39,160 nucleotides of DNA from JBGSMF01 sp964651475. Lineage in GTDB: Bacteria > Chloroflexota > Anaerolineae > Fen-1058. Shown one piece after another: positions 9,256-18,300 of the stretch (positions within the stretch are counted from its first letter, which is position 1; each line of letters starts with the position of its first letter). Location of the stretch: the NCBI GenBank assembly GCA_964651475.1, contig CAZYXV010000034.1, forward strand, positions 1 to 39,160. Reading direction: 5' to 3'. The translations under genes and the position numbers were made by a program. Under the pieces are notes generated by a model, which was given only the letters and a program-made list of their open reading frames with translations, made no database searches and was not told the origin of the DNA.

Positions 9256-9288
9256 ACCTTCCTGGAAGCTTTGAGCTTCCAGGAAGGT
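9256..9288. terminator. Perfect 15-bp hairpin after the giant gene
   Basis: Arms 9256-9270 and 9274-9288 are perfect reverse complements around a 3-nt loop, starting 15 nt after the stop codon. There is no U-tract on either strand, so it may be a 3' stabilising stem or a factor-assisted terminator rather than a classical one. Confidence 0.6.
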
Positions 9289-9308
9289 AAAAGCTCCTAG
9301 ATGACAAG

Positions 9309-9342
9309 CAGTGCCTCGGCCGGTCAAACCGCCGAGGCACTG
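9309..9342. terminator. Second 12-bp hairpin after the giant gene
   Basis: Arms 9309-9320 and 9331-9342 are perfect complements around a 10-nt loop that can itself pair (GGT/ACC). The following TTCGTCT is only weakly U-rich. Together with the preceding hairpin it separates the giant gene from the next promoter. Confidence 0.55.
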
Positions 9343-9347
9343 TTCGT

Positions 9348-9377
9348 CTACACACTTGGCGGGTTGTATGGTATCAT
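9348..9377 (+). promoter_or_regulatory. Promoter with extended -10, shared module copy 2
   Basis: CTACAC (9348-9353) and TGGTATCAT (9369-9377) are placed exactly as in the promoter at 837-866. Twenty consecutive bases (9363-9382) are identical to 852-871, and CGGAGGTG follows at the same distance in both. Confidence 0.55.
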
Positions 9378-9400
9378 ACCGCCATCGAACGGAGGTGTAC

Positions 9401-9472
9401 GTGAAACATTGGCTTTTTCAACATAACACACCAGGTGAGGCATGGCAACCCGATCAAAGAGCATATATCTAA
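9401..9472 (+). CDS. Possible 23-codon leader peptide
   Basis: A GTG at 9401 has the best ribosome binding site of the region (GGAGG at 9391-9395, five bases before it), in the same position as the ATG of the gene at 890. It opens a 23-codon frame ending with TAA at 9470-9472. It overlaps the start of the lipoprotein gene (ATG 9442) in another frame. It could couple translation to the lipoprotein or be a remnant of an earlier start. The peptide shows no recognisable motif. Confidence 0.3.
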   Translation: MKHWLFQHNTPGEAWQPDQRAYI

Positions 9473-10971
9473 CTGTTTGCGGATGGCTGGTGTTTGGCGC
9501 GCTGCTGGCGCTGGTCGCCTGCTCGCGCCCCGCGCCTACACCTACGCCCATGCTAACGCCCTCCCAACTCGCAACCCCTGCGCTGCACACGCTGCCGCAT
9601 TTTACTCGCCCTGGCGACCCCACCGCCACCCTCATCGTCCCCACGCCAGACGCCACTCGCGCGCCCGAAGCACTGGGCACCGAGCTGTACCTGGTTCAAC
9701 GCGGCGATACGTTGGGCCGCATCGCGCTGCAATACGACACGACGATAGAAGATTTGATCGCGCGCAATACCATCGCCGATCCCGACAATTTGCAGGTGGG
9801 GCAGGCGCTTCTCGTTCCGATCCTGGTGGAGCGCGTGGGGCCGGCCTTTAAAATCGTGCCGGATAGCGAGCTGGTTTACGGGCCGGCCTATACTCACTTT
9901 GACGTCGCCGAGTTTATTGCCTCGCAAGGGGGGTATCTGAAAAGCTACACAGAAGACGTGGACGGGCAGGCGCTTTCCGGCGCGCAGATTGTAGAGCTTG
10001 TGGCGCAGCGCTACAGCGTTGGCCCGCGCGTGCTGCTGGCTCTCGTCGAATACAAGGCCGGTTGGGTCACGCGCGCCGCGCTCAACGCGCAGAGCATCGC
10101 TTATCCCGCCGGTTACGTGAGCGCCGGGCAGGAAGGGCTGCTCAAACAACTGAGTTGTGCCGCCGATTACTTGAACGACGGCTATTATGGCTGGCAAGAG
10201 CGCGGCTATACTACAGTGCGCTTTGGCGATGGCACGCGCGCGCGCATCGCGCCGGGGCTTAACGCTGGCACCATCGGCATCCAAGAAGCACTGGCGCTGG
10301 CCTCAGATTACGACGCCTGGCAAAACGCCGCCGGCCCGCAGGGAATGTACGCCACCTTTGTGTCGCTCTTTGGCGATCCGTTTGCTTACGCCATCGAGCC
10401 GCTGCTTCCCCCCACCCTGGCGCAGCCCGACATGCGCCTGCCGTGGGGGAAGGGCGAAACGTGGTATTACACCGGTGGGCCACACGGCGGATGGGGATCG
10501 GGCAGCGCGTGGGCCGGCCTGGATTTCACGCCGCCCGGCGAGCAACTGGGCTGCTACGACAGCAGTGATTGGGTGACATCGGCTTCGGGCGGCACAGTCA
10601 CGCGCAGCGGCAATGGCGTGGTGGTAGTTGACCTGGATAACGATGGATTCGAGCAAACCGGTTGGACGCTGCTCTACCTGCACATCGGCACAGACGGCCG
10701 CGTGGCCGCGGGCAGTCCGCTTGCGCCCGGCGACCGGATCGGGCGCCCCTCGTGCGAGGGTGGCTTTAGCAACGGCACGCACGTCCACATCGCCCGCCGC
10801 TATAACGGCCAATGGATCACTGCCGATGGCCCGATCCCATTTGTGCTATCGGGCTGGCGCCCCATGGGCACGCTGACGGAATACGATGGCACGCTGACGC
10901 GAGACAACGTGGTCTTGGAAGCGTGCGAATGTCGCGAGGCAAAAAACGGCTTGATCGCCGATCCCCAATGA
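9442..10971 (+). CDS. Lipoprotein with LysM and M23-like peptidase domains
   Basis: A 509-residue protein. Residues 1-28 form a lipoprotein signal with lipobox 'LVAC' (Cys27), followed by a proline/threonine-rich linker. A LysM domain at about residues 74-120 ('YLVQRGDTLGRIALQY', 'DNLQVGQALLVP') would bind peptidoglycan. A helical region of unclear identity fills the middle. The C-terminal third is an M23/LytM-type metallopeptidase fold with the H-x-H zinc motif (His447, His449, 'THVHIARR') and 'GLDFTPP' (Asp361). The usual His four residues before that Asp is Trp; a His lies further upstream in 'GPHGGW' (His348), so activity is uncertain. The protein likely sits on the outer face of the membrane in cell-wall turnover or anchoring. 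RBS GGTGAGG (9434-9440) supports ATG 9442. Confidence 0.85.
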   Translation: MATRSKSIYLTVCGWLVFGALLALVACSRPAPTPTPMLTPSQLATPALHTLPHFTRPGDPTATLIVPTPDATRAPEALGTELYLVQRGDTLGRIALQYDTTIEDLIARNTIADPDNLQVGQALLVPILVERVGPAFKIVPDSELVYGPAYTHFDVAEFIASQGGYLKSYTEDVDGQALSGAQIVELVAQRYSVGPRVLLALVEYKAGWVTRAALNAQSIAYPAGYVSAGQEGLLKQLSCAADYLNDGYYGWQERGYTTVRFGDGTRARIAPGLNAGTIGIQEALALASDYDAWQNAAGPQGMYATFVSLFGDPFAYAIEPLLPPTLAQPDMRLPWGKGETWYYTGGPHGGWGSGSAWAGLDFTPPGEQLGCYDSSDWVTSASGGTVTRSGNGVVVVDLDNDGFEQTGWTLLYLHIGTDGRVAAGSPLAPGDRIGRPSCEGGFSNGTHVHIARRYNGQWITADGPIPFVLSGWRPMGTLTEYDGTLTRDNVVLEACECREAKNGLIADPQ

Positions 10972-10981
10972 GTTATTGGGC

Positions 10982-10990
10982 TGGTATCTT
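10982..10990 (+). promoter_or_regulatory. Extended -10 (TGGTATCTT) before the patatin gene
   Basis: TGGTATCTT lies 11 nt after the lipoprotein stop codon and about 25 nt before the GTG start of the patatin gene. No good -35 was found, as is usual for extended -10 promoters. It would drive the patatin-gatB-glycosyltransferase run. Confidence 0.4.
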
Positions 10991-11014
10991 GTAAGATCTT
11001 TTAGGAGGTGGCCT

Positions 11015-11974
11015 GTGGCAGAACAACAACCTAAGCGCGCGCTCGTCCTTTCGGGCGGCGGGGGGCGGGGAGCCTTTGAACTGGGCGTGATGGATTATCT
11101 CATCAACGAGGCCAAGTGGACCCCCGACATGCTGATTGGCACATCCATTGGCTCGATGAACGCGGCGGTTTACGCGGTGGGCGGGCTGGGCCGGCTCACC
11201 AATATGTGGGATACGCTCAAAACCCGCGACATGCAGCGCTTTTTCCGCTGGCCTCTTTTTGGGGGAATGCTCGACCGCAAGCCGTGGCGGCGGACCCTGG
11301 AGCGATTTGCGCCGCTGGACAAGCTGGCACAGGTGACGATGCCGCTGTACATTGCGGCGACCGACACTGTCACCGGCCATCCCATCATCTACACCAACGA
11401 TCCCAATCCCAATACCAGCAAGCCGCCCTACAAAAAAGTCAAAACCATCAATCACGAGCACCTACTTGCCAGCTCCAGCATTCCCTTTGTGTACCCACGC
11501 ACGGCGGTTGACGAGGCCGATTGCTGGGACGGCGCGGTGATGTACAACTCGCCTCTGAACCCGGCCATTGATGCCGGGGCGACGCAAATCATCGCCGTTT
11601 TACTTTCACCCTATCACAGGCTGCACCCCGAAAGCGGCCTGACCAATGCCCGGCGTGGCGGCACATTGCCTCCCCCACCCTCCGACATCGTCGGACAAAT
11701 CGGCTACGTGCTGGACATGGTTCTCGTCGGCACGTTCGAAAACGACTTTGAGCAACTGCGCCGCGTCAACAAGCGAGTGAGATCAGGCCAGGACCCTGAC
11801 CACAAAGAAGTCGAATGTATTATCGTCGCCCCTAACGAGTGGATTTCACCGCTTGCCATCATCACCTACGACCCTGACTTTAGCCGCGAGCTGCGCCGCA
11901 AGGGCTACGAAGCGGCCAAACTGGCGTGGGAACGCATTCAGCAGCAGCACGCGTGGGATTCTGTAAGAGATTGA
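11015..11974 (+). CDS. Patatin-like phospholipase
   Basis: A 319-residue cytoplasmic or membrane-associated lipid acyl hydrolase. The oxyanion loop is visible at residues 14-19 ('GGGGRG'), the nucleophile elbow G-x-S-x-G at 42-46 (Ser44 in 'GTSIG'), and the catalytic Asp at 172 in 'WDGAV'. These give the Ser-Asp dyad of patatins. The frame opens at 10976, but GTG 11015 is preferred because AGGAGGTG (11003-11010) precedes it and residues 6 onward ('PKRALVLSGGG') match the family start. The stop at 11972-11974 lies 26 nt before gatB. No signal peptide. Physiological substrate unknown. Confidence 0.88.
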   Translation: MAEQQPKRALVLSGGGGRGAFELGVMDYLINEAKWTPDMLIGTSIGSMNAAVYAVGGLGRLTNMWDTLKTRDMQRFFRWPLFGGMLDRKPWRRTLERFAPLDKLAQVTMPLYIAATDTVTGHPIIYTNDPNPNTSKPPYKKVKTINHEHLLASSSIPFVYPRTAVDEADCWDGAVMYNSPLNPAIDAGATQIIAVLLSPYHRLHPESGLTNARRGGTLPPPPSDIVGQIGYVLDMVLVGTFENDFEQLRRVNKRVRSGQDPDHKEVECIIVAPNEWISPLAIITYDPDFSRELRRKGYEAAKLAWERIQQQHAWDSVRD

Positions 11975-12000
11975 CGACGCGCCGCGAGAAAGATAAACCT

Positions 12001-13458
12001 GTGCCATACGAACCCGTCATCGGCCTCGAAGTTCACGCCGAGCTATTGACCCGCTCGAAAATGTTTTGCGGCTGCGCCGTGGTGGAAGGCGGCGCGGGGG
12101 TTGAACCCAACCTCCACGTCTGCCCGGTGTGCATGGCATTGCCCGGCGCGCTGCCGGTGGCCAACAAACAAGCCATCGCCTTCACCCTCCTCACCGGCCT
12201 GGCGCTGAATTGCCGCGTCAACCCGCAGAGCGTCTTTGCGCGCAAAAACTATTTTTATCCCGACCTGCCCAAGGGCTACCAGATCAGCCAATACGAATAC
12301 CCGTTGTGCAAAAACGGCTGGCTGGACATTGACACCGAGGCCGGCCCCAGGCGCGTCGGCATCACGCGCGTTCACCTGGAAGAAGATACCGGCAAACTGA
12401 CGCACGTGGGCGGCGCCAGCCTGATAGACCTCAATCGCGCGGGCGTGCCGCTGTTGGAAATCGTGTCCGAGCCGGACATGCGCTCGGTGGAAGACGTAAA
12501 AGCTTATGCCGAAGCCTTGCGCCACATCTTGCGCTACTTGCGCGTCAACAGCGGCGACATGGAAAAGGGCGTCATCCGCTTTGAGGCCAATGTGTCCATC
12601 CGTCCCCTGGGCGACGACAAATTGCATACCCGCACCGAAATCAAGAATCTCAACAGCTTTCGCGCCCTGACGCGCAGCGTGGCTTATGAGATCGCGCGCC
12701 AAATCGCGCTGGTCGAATCCGGCGGCGTGGTGAAGCAAGAGACGATGGGCTGGAGCGAAGAGCGCGAGCAGACTTACCCGCAGCGCGGCAAAGAATCGGC
12801 GCACGATTATCGCTACTTTCCAGAGCCTGATTTGCCGCCGCTGGAAATATTGCCGGAGCAGGTGCAAGCCATTCGCGCCACACTGCCCGAGTTGCCCGAC
12901 GCCAAGCGCCAACGCTTTACGCGCCAGTATGGCCTGAGCGACTATCAGGCCGCGCTGCTCACGCAAGAGCGCGCCGTAGCGGATTATTTTGAAGCGTGCG
13001 CTGGCAAGTGGAAAGCAGAAAGTGAAAGGGGCAAAACCGTTGCTAATTGGATCACGGGTGAGTTGTTCCGGCTGATGAAAGAGGCAGCGCAGGAAATCTC
13101 TCAGATCAAGGTTGCGCCAGAGCACCTGGCAGACCTGATCGAACTGGTCGAGACTGGCGCTATTAATCTAAACACGGCCAGGCTTGTTTTTCAAGATATG
13201 TACGCCGCGGGCCGCCCGCCGCGCGCAATTGTGGAAGAAAAGGGGCTGGCGCAAATCGGCGGCGCTGGCGCGCTGCAGGCCATCATTGAGCAGGTGTTGG
13301 ACAATAACCCTCAACCCGTCCACGATTACCTGAATGGCAAAGAAACCACCTTGCAATGGTTGATGGGGCAGGTGATGAAAGCCACGCGCGGCAAGGCCAA
13401 CCCGCGCGTCGCGCAAGAGACGCTCAAGGCGGCGTTGGAAAAGCGCCGGACAGTATGA
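12001..13458 (+). CDS. gatB: Aspartyl/glutamyl-tRNA amidotransferase subunit B
   Basis: A 485-residue subunit of GatCAB, which converts Glu-tRNA(Gln) and Asp-tRNA(Asn) to the amidated forms; GatB holds the kinase and tRNA-binding parts. The signature 'YEPVIGLEVHAEL' is at the N-terminus. The zinc site is C-x-C ('FCGC') with C-x2-C ('CPVC'), and 'DYRYFPEPDLPP' ends the cradle domain. The C-terminal helical and YqeY-like tail domains follow ('VANWITGELFRLM', 'GQVMKATRGKANP'). Length is normal. Start GTG 12001 is chosen by family alignment; an in-frame TTG at 11971 overlaps the patatin stop and has a weak RBS, so ten extra residues are possible. gatA and gatC are not in the window. The stop overlaps the next start (ATGA at 13455-13458). 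Confidence 0.96.
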   Translation: MPYEPVIGLEVHAELLTRSKMFCGCAVVEGGAGVEPNLHVCPVCMALPGALPVANKQAIAFTLLTGLALNCRVNPQSVFARKNYFYPDLPKGYQISQYEYPLCKNGWLDIDTEAGPRRVGITRVHLEEDTGKLTHVGGASLIDLNRAGVPLLEIVSEPDMRSVEDVKAYAEALRHILRYLRVNSGDMEKGVIRFEANVSIRPLGDDKLHTRTEIKNLNSFRALTRSVAYEIARQIALVESGGVVKQETMGWSEEREQTYPQRGKESAHDYRYFPEPDLPPLEILPEQVQAIRATLPELPDAKRQRFTRQYGLSDYQAALLTQERAVADYFEACAGKWKAESERGKTVANWITGELFRLMKEAAQEISQIKVAPEHLADLIELVETGAINLNTARLVFQDMYAAGRPPRAIVEEKGLAQIGGAGALQAIIEQVLDNNPQPVHDYLNGKETTLQWLMGQVMKATRGKANPRVAQETLKAALEKRRTV

Positions 13459-15395
13459 CGACTTTGAAACGCAAGCATCACCATCTCGAAATTCTGGCGT
13501 TGGCCGCCGTCTTGATGGCTGCGGGCGCGCTGCGTTTTTGGGCGCTGGGGAATTTGCCGCCCGGCCTGTACCGCGACGAAGCCTATAACGGGCTGGACGG
13601 GTTGGGTATTTTGCGCGGCGACCTGGCGTTGTACTTTGAGGCCAACAATGGCCGCGAGCCAATGTTCTTTTATCTCATCGCCGCGTCGGTGGGCGCATTG
13701 GGACGCACCCCGCTGGCCGTGCGCCTGCCGTCGGCCTTCGCCAGCCTGCTCACCGTGCCCGCGCTGTACTTGATGGCGCGCGCGCTGTGGAACCAGCGTG
13801 TAGGGCTGCTCAGCGCGGCGGCGCTGGCCGTGACGTTGTGGCCAGTTCACCTGGCGCACGTCAGCTTTCGCGCCGTGCTGCTGCCGCTGTTCCTGGCGCT
13901 GGGCGCCTGGCAAGCCGCGCGCGGCTGGCAAAGCAGCCACAGGCGGCATTGGCTGGCCGCCGGCGCTTTGTATGGGTTGAGCTTTTACACGTACCTGGCC
14001 GCGCGCTTTACGCCGTTGATCCTGGCGCTTTTCGCGCTTTACGCCTGGATTGTATTCTTGCGCCACACTACAGACGCTCGCCGCCGCGCATTTCAGGGTG
14101 CGGCGTGGTTTATGGCCGCCGCCGCACTCGCCGCCCTGCCCTTTTTGCTTTACACCTGCTTTCATTGGGATATCGTGATGGGCCGCGTGGGGCAGGCCAG
14201 CGTGTTCAACCCCGCCATCCACAAGGGGAACCTAGCCGGCGCGTTGATCGGCAACACACTCAGGGCGCTGGGCATGTTTTTTGTGCAGGGCGATCGCATC
14301 TATCGCCACAACGTCCCATGGCGTCCTGTGTTCGATCCGGTGATGGGCGCGTTTTTCGCGGCGGGCGCCATCTTGGCCGCGCGTCGCCTGAAGCAAGACG
14401 CTGCCTCGGCGCTGGCGCTTTGCTGGACGCTCGTCATGCTCCTCCCTACCATCCTGGCCGAAGACAGCCCGCACTTTTTGCGCGCGGTTGGCGTGCTGCC
14501 CGTCATTGCCGTTTTTCCGGCGCTGGCTTGGGACGCTCTGCAAAACACTGGGTTCTCGAAGAAAGCAGGCGCCTGGGCCATCGCCGGCGCGCTGTTGTTC
14601 AGCCTCTCCAGCACTGCCTACGATTACGTGGCGCGCTATCCCCAGGACCCCAAGACGGCCTACTGGTTCGACTCGGCCGGCGTGAGCATGGCGCGCGATA
14701 TTAATGCGGCGCTGAATTCTGGAGCGCGCGTGATGGTGGATCGCCGCTTGTGGGACGACTGGGTCAATGCGCGCTTTCTCGTTCCCCAGAATCGCATCAC
14801 ACTACTCGAAACGAATCAAGCGTCTCCCATGATTTTTGAATCAATCTTGTGGCTGGCGTGGCCCTACGACGATTGGGCGCGCATCTGGCCGGCCTTGCCG
14901 CCGCGCGCGCAAATCGAGGCGAGAGAAGGCGCGCTCAGCCAGGGCGACCTGGATCCCGAACCTTACACCGCCTATATCAGCTTCCGGGCCGAGCCTTACG
15001 TCACGCTGCCCTCTCCACGCGCCCGCTTTGAACAAGGCATTCAATTGCTGCAAGCCCACGCCGCGCCTGTGGATGGACGCCTGCGCGTGCAGCTAGAGTG
15101 GTACGCCGAGGCCGCGCCGCTCACGCCCTTTACAGTGTTCGTCCACCTGCTGCAAAACGGCCAGCGCGTGGCCCAGGGCGATGCCCCCCCCGCCAGCGGC
15201 TATTATCCGACGCAAGCCTGGCGCGCCGGGGATGTAATCGTGGATGAGCACTGGGTAGACTGGACCAACTTTGATGGCAGCGAGCAAGTGATAATCGGCC
15301 TGTACCTCCCGGAAGCCGACAAACGCCTGAACGTGCTGGACGCGGCGGGGCAACCCATCGCCGACTCGATCCTGCTGGATATTGAGCGCAAGTGA
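13455..15395 (+). CDS. GT39-like (ArnT/PMT-type) membrane glycosyltransferase
   Basis: A 646-residue multi-pass protein, probably transferring sugar from a polyprenyl-phosphate donor to an envelope acceptor. The first helix is followed by 'GLYRDEAYNGLDG', which carries the acidic residues typical of GT39/GT-C enzymes in the first outer loop. Then come 'REPMFFYLIA' and about ten further hydrophobic helices up to residue ~400. The last 110 residues form a soluble beta-rich module ('TPFTVFVHLL', 'GYYPTQAWRAGD') that also ends the next protein. The start ATG 13455 overlaps the gatB stop (ATGA), so translation is coupled; the frame is open earlier but inside gatB. The acceptor cannot be told from sequence. 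Confidence 0.82.
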   Translation: MTTLKRKHHHLEILALAAVLMAAGALRFWALGNLPPGLYRDEAYNGLDGLGILRGDLALYFEANNGREPMFFYLIAASVGALGRTPLAVRLPSAFASLLTVPALYLMARALWNQRVGLLSAAALAVTLWPVHLAHVSFRAVLLPLFLALGAWQAARGWQSSHRRHWLAAGALYGLSFYTYLAARFTPLILALFALYAWIVFLRHTTDARRRAFQGAAWFMAAAALAALPFLLYTCFHWDIVMGRVGQASVFNPAIHKGNLAGALIGNTLRALGMFFVQGDRIYRHNVPWRPVFDPVMGAFFAAGAILAARRLKQDAASALALCWTLVMLLPTILAEDSPHFLRAVGVLPVIAVFPALAWDALQNTGFSKKAGAWAIAGALLFSLSSTAYDYVARYPQDPKTAYWFDSAGVSMARDINAALNSGARVMVDRRLWDDWVNARFLVPQNRITLLETNQASPMIFESILWLAWPYDDWARIWPALPPRAQIEAREGALSQGDLDPEPYTAYISFRAEPYVTLPSPRARFEQGIQLLQAHAAPVDGRLRVQLEWYAEAAPLTPFTVFVHLLQNGQRVAQGDAPPASGYYPTQAWRAGDVIVDEHWVDWTNFDGSEQVIIGLYLPEADKRLNVLDAAGQPIADSILLDIERK

Positions 15396-18300
15396 ACACC
15401 CAATCCCCAATCCCCAATACCCAATACCCAATACCCGATATCAAATCTCGAATATCGAATTTGCGCCTTGCGCTTCCCTTGCTCACATTGTTCGCATTAG
15501 CATTAATTGCCGCGGCGCCGCTGTGGGGGCCGGGAATGATCAACACGCGCGGTGGGGGCGATAGCCCCTTCTTGTTATGGCGCGTTCATCAACTGGCAGC
15601 CAATCTGCGCGATGGGGTTTTCCCGGCGCGTTGGATGCCCGACGCCGCTTACGGCCTGGGCTATCCTTTCTTTAGCTACTATGCCGCCCTCCCCTATTAC
15701 GTCGCCAGTCTATTCCATCTGGCCGGATTGGATATCCTCACCGCCATCAAGTTGACGCAAACGCTCGGTTTTCTCCTGGCGGCGGCGGCCAGCTACGGAT
15801 GGTTCCGGCGCGTCTTTCAATCGCAAGCCGCGGCGTGGCTGGGCGCGGCGGCGTTTACGTTTGCGCCGTTCCACCTGGTCAACGTTTACGTGCGCGGCGA
15901 TTCGCTTTCCGAATTTTACGCCTTTATTTTTTATCCCCTCATCTTGTGGGCCATAGATAACGCGATTTGTGCTCGCACACCCACCGGCGTCATCACACTT
16001 GGACTAACTTACGGCGGACTGGTCGTCACGCACACCCTGTCGGCGGCCATCTTTTCACCGTTCGTCTTGCTATACGCTATTGTTCAAATACTCAACCCCC
16101 AATCCCCAATCTCTAATCCCCAATACCAAATATCTAATACTACTCCTTCCCCCCCTAATCGCCGCCTTCCTGTCACTTTTTGCCGCCTCTTTGCTGGCCT
16201 GGCGCTGGGATTGGCGCTTTCGGCGTGGTACTGGCTGCCGGCGCTGATGGAGACGCGCTACGTCCAGCCCGGCACATTGCAAGAAGGCTACTTTCATTAC
16301 AGCGGCCACTTTCGCACAGGCGCGCTGGGTAAAGAGATCGGCCTGGTGCAGCTATCGCCCGGCTTTGTATACGACACCACCTCCGAGCAAACCTCTCCAT
16401 TTGCGATGGGACTGGTACAGGCAATTGTGGCAGCATTGGGCATTATCTTAAATCTCAAATCTCTAATCTCAAATACCCAATCTCCACCCTCCACCCTCCA
16501 CCCTCCACCCTCCAACCACACCTCACTTGCCCTCTTTTTGTTTCTGCTGGCCACCTTTATGATGACGCCGCTTTCCAGGCCTTTGTGGGATCATCTCCCG
16601 CTGCTGCCGATGGTCCAGTTTCCGTGGCGTTTTCTTTCAGTCCAGGCATTATTCGCCGCGATGATGGCCGCTTGGGGGGTGGAACACTTGCGTGTGCGGG
16701 GCGCGGCTGCCGCCGTCGTGGCCTCGGCGCTGGCGCTGGCCGTCATGCTGCCGCTGCGCCCCGAGCGATTAATGATCGCCGCCGGCGACGTGACCACCGG
16801 GCGCCTGCAAATGTACGAGCTGTTCACGGCCAACATTGGCACCACCATCACATACGAATGGCTGCCGCGCGACGTAAACCCGCGCCCCTATACATCTGAA
16901 CAAGTGACGACTCCCGGCGCTCCGCCGCGCGCGTTTGCCATCGAAGGCGAGTTAGTCTCGGCGCGTGAAACGGCGCACCGTTCCACGCGGCGCGCCTGGC
17001 AAATTGACGCCGCCACACCCGCCACGCTCGTCTTTCCATTGCTTTACTGGCCCGGCTGGAGCGCCGCGCTTGACGGCGCGCCTATCCCCATTCGCGCGGC
17101 GCACAGTTCAGGGCGCGTGCAGGTGGATGTGCCGCCCGGCCAACATACGATTGTGCTCCAACTGGGAAACACGCCCCTGCGCCTGGCCGCTCAAGCTATC
17201 TCGCTGCTGGCGCTGCTGATCTGTGGAGCATTTGCCGCTTCACGCCTCACGATTCGCGTTCCACGCTTCACGCTTCACGCTTCATACCTGGCGCCGCTCG
17301 TCCTGGCGCTGATCGCTTTGACGCTTATGATCGTTGCCAGCCAGCCGCCATCGCGCGGCGCGCCCGCCGAAACGATGGACTTTGTCCAGATGCCTTACCT
17401 GCACACTGGCGGCGCGTATTTCCAGGCCAACACGCCGGGCGCTTATAATCTGCTAAACAGTTACCGAATTAATCCCGAACAAGTCTCCGTCGGGCAAGCC
17501 ATAAGCCTCACTATGAATTGGACCGTTGTCGAATCACCGCTGACGGCCACCATTTCGTTGGTGGGATTGAGCGAGCATTTGCCCGATTTGCGCGCGCCGA
17601 TTTTGCTCGACCAATCCAGCGCGCCATTAGACGAAATGCACACCGCGTCATCACACGCATTAAACATTCCGCCGGATTTGCCCCCAGGCGCTTATCTGAT
17701 CCAGGTGCGGCTAGTGGGAGCAAGCGGCGAGCGGCCCGCCTGCACGGCCAATGGAACAGAGATGGGGCAGGTGTATTTGCGCCCGATTTACGTGCAAGGC
17801 AACTCGCCGCTCGGCGCCAAACCGAGCATTGCAGTGTTTGGCGACCGCCTCCACCTGCATGCCGTGCGCGCCGGGCAGCAAACACCCACGCAACTGCTGG
17901 TCAAGCTCGATTGGTCGGCCAGCCAGGCAATAGCCGAAAATTATGGCATTGCCGTCCGCCTGTACGATGCGCAGGGCGAGCGATGGGCCGCCATAGATAC
18001 TCAACCCGGCTATGGCTTTTTGCCCACCGTTGCGTGGCGGCCCGGCCAAACCATCACCGACCGGCTGATTTTGCCCCTACCCGAGGGCTTGCCGCCGCGC
18101 GATGACTATGAGCTTGAAATCATTTTGTACGACCTGGCAAACGATCTGGCCGGCATTGGCCAATATGTGCAGCCCGGCATTGCACTCACGCAATACGCGC
18201 GCCGCGCCGCCGATTCATCCATGCTGGCGCGCCTGACGCCGCAGTTGGCGCTGGCGAGCATAGATTTGCCGGTCGCTCACGCGCAAGGCGCGCGCGTGCT

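Noticed and set aside
1765..9327. Long open frames on the minus strand and other frames of the giant gene
   Set aside because: They mirror the repetitive coding sequence of the plus-strand gene (period about 170 nt) and have no independent start signals.
15093..15546. Minus-strand peptides rich in 'GYWGLGIG' near 15.4 kb
   Set aside because: They are the reverse reading of heptanucleotide array A, not a gene.
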